21,931 nt of DNA, from NCBI GenBank assembly GCA_041749275.1, contig JBGTBQ010000420.1, forward strand, positions 1 through 21,931. Direction: 5' to 3'. Both the position numbers and the translations under genes were made by a program. The notes under the pieces are model-generated. The model was not told the origin of the DNA and searched no databases. It saw nothing but the letters and a program-made list of their open reading frames with translations. Source of the DNA: JBGTBQ01 sp041749275. Lineage in GTDB: Bacteria > Acidobacteriota > Blastocatellia > Pyrinomonadales > Pyrinomonadaceae. This document shows positions 13,206 to 18,616 of the stretch, one piece after another. How positions within the stretch are numbered: position 1 is the first letter of the stretch; every line of letters starts with the position of its first letter.

Positions 13206-13406
13206 TTACGCCGCACGCTCGGCGGGCATCTCGGCCACGTGTTCGAGCGATTTGGGCTGCCCGACAACCTGTCGCTCGGCCCTCTCGCGGAGGCGGCTTT
13301 CGAGGTCAACGATGCGCGCCTCAAGCTCCTCCATCCGCCGGCCCTGCCCGTAGACCGTCTTGAACAGGCTGTCGAATGTCTCCCAGATGTAAGAAGAATC
13401 CGCCAT
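13206..13406 (-). CDS. Small coiled-coil protein (66 aa)
   Basis: A 66-residue reading frame beginning MADSSYIWETFDSLFKTVYGQGRRM, followed by 'EELEARIVDLESRLRERAERQ', a heptad-type coiled coil, and an Ala/Glu tail. No named family. The frame is open further upstream, but the ATG at 13406 is preferred because it lies one base after the TAG of the HNH gene (TAG-C-ATG), the arrangement of translational coupling; a GGAG lies 13 bases upstream. It ends 35 bases before the SWIM-Rad52 gene. It may be an oligomerising partner of the annealase; that is inference. Confidence 0.55.
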   Translation of the reverse strand: MADSSYIWETFDSLFKTVYGQGRRMEELEARIVDLESRLRERAERQVVGQPKSLEHVAEMPAERAA

Positions 13407-13407
13407 G

Positions 13408-13905
13408 CTAAATATGTCTCCACTTCTGATGATGAATGATCTTGGAGATATAACCCTTATAAACCCCGTACTCGTCCCCAAGCTGCTGCATCGTTACTTT
13501 GATAAGCTTCCGGTTGGCATAGCGACGACGAATTTCCAGAACTGCTTGCTCCGTCAGCTTCAACGGGTGCGAATTTCGTCCCTTACGCCTCATATCGTGC
13601 ATGTTCTCTTCTTGAGTTCCAATGAACAAATGATCGGGACGGCAGCAGGGTGGGTTGTCGCATTTGTGGCAAATGCACAGCCCTTTCGGAATTTCTCCGT
13701 ATTCCAATTCATACGCAATGCGATGTGCATATTGATAGGTGCCGTCTTTCCAAACCGTCCCATAACCCCTTCGTAATACTCGGCCACGCCATAGCCAGCA
13801 ACCATTAGATTCAGACGACAATTCAACCTTCGACCAGAAACGCTCGGCAAAATTGCTCCCTATATGCCGTTGTGCTACACGCAATGTCCATGAGCTTTGT
13901 TTCAT
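13408..13905 (-). CDS. HNH endonuclease with C-terminal DNA-binding domain (homing-type)
   Basis: An HNH_3-type nuclease of 165 residues (179 if the ATG at 13947 is used). 'NGCWLWRG...RGYGTVWKDGTYQYAHRIAYELEYGEIPKGLCICHKCDNPPCCRPDHLFIGTQEENMHD' holds the core: His80 after CIC, the cysteine cluster (C77, C79, C82, C87, C88) that should bind a structural zinc, Asp91-His92 and the 'N-M-H' end. The last 50 residues ('KLTEQAVLEIRRRY...VTMQQLGDEYGVYKGYISKIIHHQKWRHI') form a helix-turn-helix typical of free-standing homing endonucleases of phages. GC content is visibly lower than in neighbouring genes, suggesting transfer. No Shine-Dalgarno is seen at either ATG. The start at 13905 is chosen because a good promoter places the mRNA start near 13908, so it may be leaderless. 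Confidence 0.85.
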   Translation of the reverse strand: MKQSSWTLRVAQRHIGSNFAERFWSKVELSSESNGCWLWRGRVLRRGYGTVWKDGTYQYAHRIAYELEYGEIPKGLCICHKCDNPPCCRPDHLFIGTQEENMHDMRRKGRNSHPLKLTEQAVLEIRRRYANRKLIKVTMQQLGDEYGVYKGYISKIIHHQKWRHI

Positions 13906-13915
13906 ACGTGAAACA
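13898..13915. promoter_or_regulatory. Palindrome resembling a parS site with two extra central bases
   Basis: TGTTTCA-TACG-TGAAACA: perfect 7-bp arms around TACG. The ParB site parS has the same arms but two central bases (CG). It overlaps the mRNA start and first ATG of the HNH gene and so could be an operator. True ParB binding is doubtful because the half-site spacing differs by two. Confidence 0.45.
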
Positions 13916-13943
13916 TCGTACCACGGTTCCCACTTTGTTGCAA
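13915..13943 (-). promoter_or_regulatory. Leftward promoter of the HNH-Rad52 module
   Basis: On the minus strand: TTGCAA (13943-13938), 17 bases, TACGAT (13920-13915). Transcription would start near 13908. It stands back to back with the XRE promoter, and its -35 lies in one arm of the TGCAAG/CTTGCA inverted repeat. Confidence 0.5.
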
Positions 13944-13963
13944 GCATAAAACAACATCTTGCA
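13939..13963. promoter_or_regulatory. Inverted repeat overlapping both divergent -35 boxes
   Basis: TGCAAG (13939-13944) and CTTGCA (13958-13963) are 13 bases apart, and each overlaps one of the two -35 elements. This is the expected layout for an operator through which the XRE protein represses itself and the leftward genes together. Confidence 0.4.
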
Positions 13964-13987
13964 TCTGGGATTCGCTTATGCTATGTT
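13959..13987 (+). promoter_or_regulatory. Rightward promoter of the XRE gene (extended -10)
   Basis: TTGCAT (13959-13964), 17 bases, TATGTT (13982-13987), preceded by TGC as in extended -10 promoters. Start near 13994, leader about 60 bases to the ATG at 14057. Confidence 0.5.
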
Positions 13988-14056
13988 CAGGTCGGTTATT
14001 GGGCGCGTTCGCCCTCCATGGGTGTTTCAAGGCGCGCTGAAAAGGAGGCCACGAAG

Positions 14057-14488
14057 ATGGCAGGAACTGGAACAAACTTAGTAAATACGGTGGAACTGGG
14101 CCGCGCGATCCGGCGCAAAAGGGAAGAGTTGGGCCTTTCGCTGCGCGATGTCGCCGACGAAACAAACGTCTCGGCCTCGACGCTCTCGCGCATCGAGAAC
14201 GGCACGGGCAAGCCCGACGCAGACAACATCGCGCGTCTGACGGCGTGGCTCGACATGCCCGTCGAGCGCATCATGAGCGGTCGCCGGACGGCGGACGGCG
14301 AGGACGGCGCGGCGGCGGTCGTCTACTTCCCGCAGGAGACTACGCCCAACATCGTCGAAGCGCACCTGCGCGCCGACCGCAACCTCTCGCCCGAAACCGC
14401 CAAGGCTCTCTCGGAACTCTTCCGCGTCGCCTACGCGCAATTCAGCGCGCCCGGCACGGATACACGCGGGCGCAAAGGACGGAAGTAA
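14057..14488 (+). CDS. XRE family transcriptional regulator
   Basis: A 143-residue protein. The helix-turn-helix of the Cro/C1 (XRE) type spans about residues 12-68: 'ELGRAIRRKREELGLSLRDVADETNVSASTLSRIENGTGKPDADNIARLTAWLDMPVERIM'. The C-terminal half 'NIVEAHLRADRNLSPETAKALSELFRVAYAQFS' resembles the tail of XRE regulators that are paired with ImmA/IrrE-type metallopeptidases, but no such gene follows; a terminator does. The frame is open back to 13853, but the ATG at 14057 is fixed by AAAGGAGG eight bases upstream, and residues before it are not family-like. It faces away from the HNH-Rad52 genes across a shared promoter region, so it probably controls them and itself. Confidence 0.9.
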   Translation: MAGTGTNLVNTVELGRAIRRKREELGLSLRDVADETNVSASTLSRIENGTGKPDADNIARLTAWLDMPVERIMSGRRTADGEDGAAAVVYFPQETTPNIVEAHLRADRNLSPETAKALSELFRVAYAQFSAPGTDTRGRKGRK

Positions 14489-14519
14489 GCCGTAGTAAGT
14501 TTCGGGACTGAAGTTTATT

Positions 14520-14553
14520 AGGCGCTCGACTATTAAAGTTGAGCGCCTTTGTG
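14520..14553 (+). terminator. Terminator after the XRE gene
   Basis: An 11-bp stem (AGGCGCTCGAC, 14520-14530, with GTTGAGCGCCT, 14538-14548; one G-T pair) around TATTAAA, followed by a short T-rich stretch. It ends the XRE transcript. Its right arm holds the likely -35 of the next operon. Confidence 0.65.
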
Positions 14554-14567
14554 TTGAAGATTACTAT
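14539..14567 (+). promoter_or_regulatory. Promoter of the toxin-antitoxin pair
   Basis: TTGAGC (14539-14544), 17 bases, TACTAT (14562-14567). The -35 lies inside the terminator stem of the preceding gene. Start near 14574, short leader to the ATG at 14591. Confidence 0.4.
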
Positions 14568-14590
14568 CTAACTCCAACGGGGAGGAGAGA

Positions 14591-14806
14591 ATGGTCTCAA
14601 GAGAAACTATCAAATCCGAAGTTGAAAAAGTCCCAGACGAGCGGCTGGATGAGCTTTACCGTGTCGTGAAGACTTTTTCACAAGATAAATCTTCCGACGC
14701 GAAGGAAGGTTTTCTGCTGAGGCTCAGTCGCATTCAGATTGAAGGGCCAGAGGATTTCTCAACCAATTTCGATCTTTATCTGAACGGGGAGAAGAGCATT
14801 GATTGA
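14591..14806 (+). CDS. Putative antitoxin of a VapBC-type pair
   Basis: A 71-residue protein beginning 'MVSRETIKSEVEKVPDERLDELYRVVKTFSQ'. Small proteins with this helical start ('v..lpe..l.el...i..l') commonly precede PIN toxins and act as antitoxins by wrapping the toxin and binding their own promoter. A DNA-binding motif is not clear; the C-terminal part ('PEDFSTNFDLYLNGEKSID') probably contacts the toxin. GGAGG stands 5 bases before the ATG. The stop overlaps the start of the toxin gene. GC content is lower than in the surrounding chromosome, suggesting recent acquisition of the pair. Confidence 0.72.
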   Translation: MVSRETIKSEVEKVPDERLDELYRVVKTFSQDKSSDAKEGFLLRLSRIQIEGPEDFSTNFDLYLNGEKSID

Positions 14807-15203
14807 GCTTTTCCTTGACTCTTCCTATGTCATTGCTCTGGTGAACGAAAGGGATCAGCGCCACGAGCAGGCGTTAGAGATGGCTCGCGGACTTGGTAGT
14901 TATCCGCTGGTTACGACTGACGCTATTCTGCTTGAAGTCGGAAATGGGTTGGCGCGGGGTTTCAAGGCGGAGGCCATCGCGGTTATTGAAGAATTTCTGT
15001 CATCCGATGAAGTCAGAATAGTTTCCGTAGACACAGCTTTGTTCCAGATGGGATTTGACCTGTACAAAACTTATCAGGATAAGGCGTGGGGACTGGTTGA
15101 TTGTATTTCCTTTGTCGTTATGCGTGAATATGGGATTACTGATGCCTTAACCTCTGACAGTCATTTTGAACAAGCTGGCTTTAACATCCTCTTAAAGCAG
15201 TAA
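14799..15203 (+). CDS. PIN domain ribonuclease toxin (VapC-like)
   Basis: A 134-residue PIN-domain protein. The four acidic residues of the metal site are in place: Asp7 ('ELFLDSSYVIAL'), Glu46 ('TTDAILLEVGN'), Asp101 ('WGLVDCISFVVMRE') and Asp120 ('ALTSDSHFEQAGF'). Proteins of this type cut RNA, often tRNA or rRNA, when freed from the antitoxin. The start is TTG at 14799, 8 bases inside the antitoxin gene, with GGGGAG just upstream; the overlap points to coupled translation. No substrate can be inferred. Confidence 0.88.
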   Translation: MIELFLDSSYVIALVNERDQRHEQALEMARGLGSYPLVTTDAILLEVGNGLARGFKAEAIAVIEEFLSSDEVRIVSVDTALFQMGFDLYKTYQDKAWGLVDCISFVVMREYGITDALTSDSHFEQAGFNILLKQ

Positions 15204-15319
15204 GCGTATAGGTCGGTTGGAACGTGAGTCGAGTTTGTAACGTTTGACTTCAAGGTTGAAATTTAATCGCATAGCCGCGCTCGCCTTCGGCCAGATTGGT
15301 CGTTGGAAAATCAGGCGAC

Positions 15320-15342
15320 AATCTGAATCTCCCGATCAGATT
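15320..15342 (+). promoter_or_regulatory. Short hairpin in the leader of the PhnB-like gene
   Basis: AATCTGA (15320-15326) and TCAGATT (15336-15342) are perfect 7-bp arms around 9 bases, 11 bases before the Shine-Dalgarno AAAGGAG. A possible operator or leader structure. The rest of the 161-base gap 15204-15364 shows nothing clear. Confidence 0.3.
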
Positions 15343-15364
15343 CATAACTGCAAAGGAGAGACAC

Positions 15365-15853
15365 ATGGCAGAGAAAGCAGTGAACCCCATCCCCGCGGGC
15401 TTCCGCAGCGTGACGCCGTACCTGTGCGTGAGCGACGCGGCGAAGGCCATTGAGTTTTACAAGGAGGCGTTTGGCGCGACCGAGCGTTTCCGCATGGAGG
15501 CGCCGGGCGGAAAGCTCGGACACGCCGAGATACTAATCGGTGATTCAATCGTCATGCTCGCCGACGAGTTCCCCGAACTCAACTTTCGCAGCCCGGCAAC
15601 GCTCGGCGGCCCGTCGTCTCATTTCATGATCTACGTCGCGGACGTGGACGCACTCGTCGAACAGGCCATTGCCGCCGGGGCGAAGCTGACGAAGCCCGTC
15701 AAGGATCAATTCTACGGAGACCGCAGCGGCAGCGTCGAAGACCCCTTCGGCCACCACTGGTATATCTCCACGCATATCGAAGAGTTGACGCCCGAAGAGA
15801 TCAGCGAGCGCATGGCCGCCGAAACGGCGCAGGCGCAACAGGCCGGGGCGTAA
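15365..15853 (+). CDS. PhnB-like VOC family protein
   Basis: A 162-residue VOC protein of the PhnB/YdcG-like group: 'GFRSVTPYLCVSDAAKAIEFYKEAFGATERFRMEAPGGKLGHAEILIGDSIVMLADEFPE' and 'SSHFMIYVADVDALVEQAIAAGAKLTKPVKDQFYGDRSGSVEDPFGHHWYISTHIEELTPEEISERM' are near-textbook for this group, including 'DqFyGdRsG...DPfGh.W.i.TH.Ed'. Despite the name, these proteins are not shown to act in phosphonate use; many are of unknown function. The ATG at 15365 is fixed by AAAGGAG seven bases upstream. It is a single gene closed by a strong hairpin. Residues 150-162 are an Ala/Gln tail. Confidence 0.92.
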   Translation: MAEKAVNPIPAGFRSVTPYLCVSDAAKAIEFYKEAFGATERFRMEAPGGKLGHAEILIGDSIVMLADEFPELNFRSPATLGGPSSHFMIYVADVDALVEQAIAAGAKLTKPVKDQFYGDRSGSVEDPFGHHWYISTHIEELTPEEISERMAAETAQAQQAGA

Positions 15854-15870
15854 GTGTTTTCCAAAAACGT

Positions 15871-15913
15871 TAAAGAGGGGCGGCTTCCGGGCGACCGAAG
15901 CCGCCCCTCTTTA
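15871..15913 (+). terminator. Strong hairpin after the PhnB-like gene
   Basis: Perfect 17-bp arms (15871-15887 and 15897-15913) around 9 bases. The A-rich left and T-containing right end (CTCTTTA) fit a two-way terminator. It lies 17 bases after the stop. Confidence 0.7.
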
Positions 15914-16079
15914 CAGGTAAAGTTTGGGGTAGTGGACAAATCGGGTGGGATGTCATGAGAGATTATAGCGGTGCAAAAACAAACGCAGACAAATCTCGTG
16001 CATCCGCTCTGACTTCGAGAAGGACAAGGTCTTCCTGACGAAGCGCGCCAATTGCACTTACAAGTTGAATTCAAGAATT
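15914..16079. other. Intergenic region with possible coding remnant
   Basis: No clear gene. On the + strand a frame from about 15981 to 16118 reads 'DFEKDKVFLTKRANCTYKL' in its middle, which looks more like protein than like random sequence, but it has no start or ribosome site and no recognised family. It may be the rest of a decayed gene, cut by the repeat element that follows. With that element the gene-free stretch is 468 bases. Confidence 0.2.
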
Positions 16080-16241
16080 GGTAGCTCCAAATTAAAGCGT
16101 GGAGGGGATTTTGGCTGAGAAAATCACACTTTTTAACCGCGCGCCCAGTCCGTAAGTTGTTGACTCTTCGTTGGACGAGCTTGGCTGTATCTCGTGAGAA
16201 TCGTTCACATTGACCTGACCACGCTTTAGTGTGGAGCTACC
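16080..16241. repeat. 162-bp element with 23-bp imperfect inverted ends
   Basis: The ends 16080-16102 and 16219-16241 pair as GGTAGCTCC plus AAAGCGTGG on both sides (9 + 9 exact matches around 5 mismatches). The 116 bases between hold no gene. It may be a MITE-like element, or two REP units of a GTAGCTCCAC...AAGCGTGGAG family in inverted order, since each end is itself partly palindromic. No target-site duplication is visible. The 80 bases from 16242 to the stop at 16322 show nothing. Confidence 0.6.
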
Positions 16242-16321
16242 GTCAAAATGTTCAACCATGTAAACCGAGAATTGCTGGGAGATAAGCGGCAAAATGGATA
16301 AAGTAGAGTTAGAGGGAGCGC

Positions 16322-17851
16322 TCACTTTGTTCGCTGGCCTTTGATTGCTTTCTCCACGCTCGTGTCGGGGCGCACGTTGTCTTGCTCCCAACGCGGCGGC
16401 AACAACCTCCGGCGACCGTCCTCCGACAAGGTCACGTCCGGCTCGTCCAGTCGCTTCCGATCCCAGAGCTTGCACGTCACCTGTTTGTGCATCTGGTCGA
16501 GCGCCTCGCAGTAGTTCGTGTAGGTGCAGCGGCGCACTTCGTCGCCGCGTCCGAGTCTCACTTTTAAAAACCAATCGGGGTCGGCGAGCGCCTGTCGCGC
16601 GAAGCCGACGATGTCCGCGTCGCCGCGCCGCAAAATTTCCTCGGCCATCTCAAACGTGCCAACGCCGCCCGTGCCGACGACCGGCGTTTGAAACCCGGCG
16701 GCGACGATTGAGCGCTTGATCTCGCGCACCAGCGGCAGGCTGCGACCGAAGGGGCCGCGCGCGTCCGAGATGACGGTCGGCATACACTCGTAGCCGCTCG
16801 GCCCGGTGTAGGGGTAGACGGCGTGGCCGACTTTCGGCTGCTTGGCGTCCTCGAACTTCCCGCCCTTCGAGACCGAGATGAAGTCCAGTCCCGCGCGTGC
16901 GAACTCGACGCCGTAATAGGCGGCGTCTCCGATGCGGCTGCCGCCCTCGATCACCTCGTCGCCGAGGAAGCGTGCGCCGACCACGAAATCATCTCCCACG
17001 CGCTTTCGCACCTCCTTGTAGACTTCAAGCGGCAGGCGCATGCGGTTTTCCGGCGAGCCGCCGTAACCGTCCGCGCGGTCGTTCCGTCGGCTCAGGAAAG
17101 AGGCCATCGTATAGGCGTGCGCGTAATGCAGTTCCACTCCGTCAAAGCCCGCTTCGCGTGCGCGAACGGCGGCGGCGGAGAAGATGCCCGGCAACACTTC
17201 CGGCAACTCCTTGACGTGCGGCAGATGCGTGTCCGTCACGCGCTCGCGATAGCCGAAGCGCAAAGATTCAAGCTCGCGCTCGTCGAGCACACGCTCCACG
17301 ACTTCGTCCGGCGCGTCCATCAGAAACGCGCGCACTTCCCACTCGTCCCGCACGCGCCAGCCGTCGTCTCCGGTCGCGTCGGCGAGGGCGTGCCGGTGTC
17401 TCTCTTCCAGTTTTAGGAAGCGCTCGAAATACTTCGACTTCTCAGGGCGGCGCTTCACCGAAAGGAAATCAATAATTTGGATAAAGAGGCGCGTGTGTCC
17501 GTCGCTCGCGCGGCGCACGGTCTCGACCAGTTCTTTCAGACCGGGGATGAAGCGGTCGTGGCCGATGCGAAGAAGCGGCCCCGAAGGGATGTCGCGCACG
17601 CCCGTCGCCTCGACCACGACGGCGCCGGGACGCCCCGCCGCGAAGCGCGCATACCAATCGAGATTTTCTTTCGTCACGAACCCGTCCGCGGTCGCGCGCC
17701 ATGGCACCATCGCGGGCACCCACGTCCGGCTTTCGAGCGTGACGGGGCCGACCGAGACGGGCTGGAAGAGGAGTGAGCGGGCCGCCGCCTCAGCCATAGG
17801 CCAGCGCGTTTCTGGAATTTCGTGACGGATCGCTTCTTCGGGATGCCACAT
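16322..17851 (-). CDS. Old Yellow Enzyme family flavin oxidoreductase, atypical
   Basis: A 509-residue NADH:flavin oxidoreductase/NADH oxidase family protein (FMN TIM barrel). 'GFDGVELHYAHAYTMASFLSRRNDRADGYGGSPENRMRLPLEV' is the family's central motif, with the substrate-binding His242 and His245; 'VVGTGGVGTFEMAEEILRRGDADIVGFARQALADPDW' is the FMN phosphate site. Unusual points: an insertion of 70-90 residues at about 130-215 between early barrel strands, and three cysteines near the end (C442, C448, C460 in 'RRCTYTNYC...QVTCKLW') where 2,4-dienoyl-CoA reductase-like members have four for a [4Fe-4S] cluster. The NAD-binding half of those longer enzymes is absent. The start at 17851 has no Shine-Dalgarno; Met19 (17797) is an alternative. 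Substrate unknown. Confidence 0.87.
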   Translation of the reverse strand: MWHPEEAIRHEIPETRWPMAEAAARSLLFQPVSVGPVTLESRTWVPAMVPWRATADGFVTKENLDWYARFAAGRPGAVVVEATGVRDIPSGPLLRIGHDRFIPGLKELVETVRRASDGHTRLFIQIIDFLSVKRRPEKSKYFERFLKLEERHRHALADATGDDGWRVRDEWEVRAFLMDAPDEVVERVLDERELESLRFGYRERVTDTHLPHVKELPEVLPGIFSAAAVRAREAGFDGVELHYAHAYTMASFLSRRNDRADGYGGSPENRMRLPLEVYKEVRKRVGDDFVVGARFLGDEVIEGGSRIGDAAYYGVEFARAGLDFISVSKGGKFEDAKQPKVGHAVYPYTGPSGYECMPTVISDARGPFGRSLPLVREIKRSIVAAGFQTPVVGTGGVGTFEMAEEILRRGDADIVGFARQALADPDWFLKVRLGRGDEVRRCTYTNYCEALDQMHKQVTCKLWDRKRLDEPDVTLSEDGRRRLLPPRWEQDNVRPDTSVEKAIKGQRTK

Positions 17852-17926
17852 AGATTCGGGAAAGTGGAGTTTACCAGCCGGAGCAGCCAGTCGTCAGCCG
17901 TCCGAGCTAAAAACAGAACAGCACCA

Positions 17927-17949
17927 CCGCTACCGCGTGCGGTTCTAAC
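17927..17949. repeat. Degenerate copy of the mqnA-mqnC repeat arm
   Basis: Twenty-one of 23 positions match the right arm at 818-840; the core CCGCTACCGCG is identical. Only one arm is present. It lies in the 171-base gap between the divergent flavin oxidoreductase and DUF1992-like genes, which shows nothing else. Confidence 0.6.
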
Positions 17950-18022
17950 TATCCCACCCGAAAAAGCGGAAACAGTCGCTGCGCGAACGGCGTAGAGCTA
18001 GGGGCCGGAGGTTACGGAGATA

Positions 18023-18478
18023 ATGAGCAAGTGGGAAAACCTGTTCGGGAAATTCGCCAGAGCACTCCTGCGGAGCGGCGCGCGCGGCGGGATCAAACAA
18101 AGTTTCGTGTCGCGCCCGCAAGTCGGGTCGTTCGCGGGGCAGGCCGCGCGCGTCGCGTTCCATCTCTTCAAAGACAACTGCGTCCAACTCCCGTGGATTG
18201 AAGAGGGCGCGGCGATTGACGCCGCCGTGGACGGCGCGCGCGCAGACCTGCTCCGCTCCTGGAATGTTTACCGCGACAGCCTCAACTCGAATCTCCGAGA
18301 GGCGCTGGCCGAAGACGACTGGCAACAGGTCTTGACCGCCTTCCGCCGTAACGTCTCCGACCTCAACCGCCGCATCGCCGCCTACAACCTCAAAGCTCCC
18401 TCCGCGAAGTTTCGCCGCCCACCCGTTGACGCCGAACAGGAAATCAACCGCATTACGACAGCAGGTGACAACCGATAA
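18023..18478 (+). CDS. DUF1992/DnaJC28-like protein
   Basis: A 151-residue protein. 'LFKDNCVQLPWIEEGAAIDAAVDGARADLLRSWNVYRDSL' and 'FRRNVSDLNRRIAAYNLKAPSAKFRRPPVDAEQEINRI' resemble the DUF1992 domain of DnaJ homologue subfamily C member 28 ('P.Wie...ei', 'lN..i..yNl..P', 'D.e.ei.r'). The family's 'NLPGKGKPL' start is replaced by 'SFVSRPQVGSFAGQ', and there is no J domain, so it is a divergent member. Function unknown. The start ATG has GGAG or GGAGGT 3 to 13 bases upstream. The next gene in the same direction is 138 bases away. Confidence 0.6.
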   Translation: MSKWENLFGKFARALLRSGARGGIKQSFVSRPQVGSFAGQAARVAFHLFKDNCVQLPWIEEGAAIDAAVDGARADLLRSWNVYRDSLNSNLREALAEDDWQQVLTAFRRNVSDLNRRIAAYNLKAPSAKFRRPPVDAEQEINRITTAGDNR

Positions 18479-18616
18479 GCAGCTATCAGCGATTCCGATT
18501 GAAGTGTTGAGACTTCAAACGTGGAGTCCGGAAATTCTTTTTCGCCTGCTGCCTCCTGCCCGCCGCCTGCTGTATACTGAGGCCGCAAGCCATCCAACAT
18601 TGAGGAGAACTGACTT

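Noticed and set aside
13408..13947. HNH gene as part of a group I intron or an intein
   Set aside because: There is no split host gene on either side, no splice-junction residues, and the neighbours have complete frames.
18573..18578. TATACT as -10 of the kynureninase-like gene
   Set aside because: A fair -10, but no -35 at 16-18 bases and no TGn extension, so it is not listed as a promoter.
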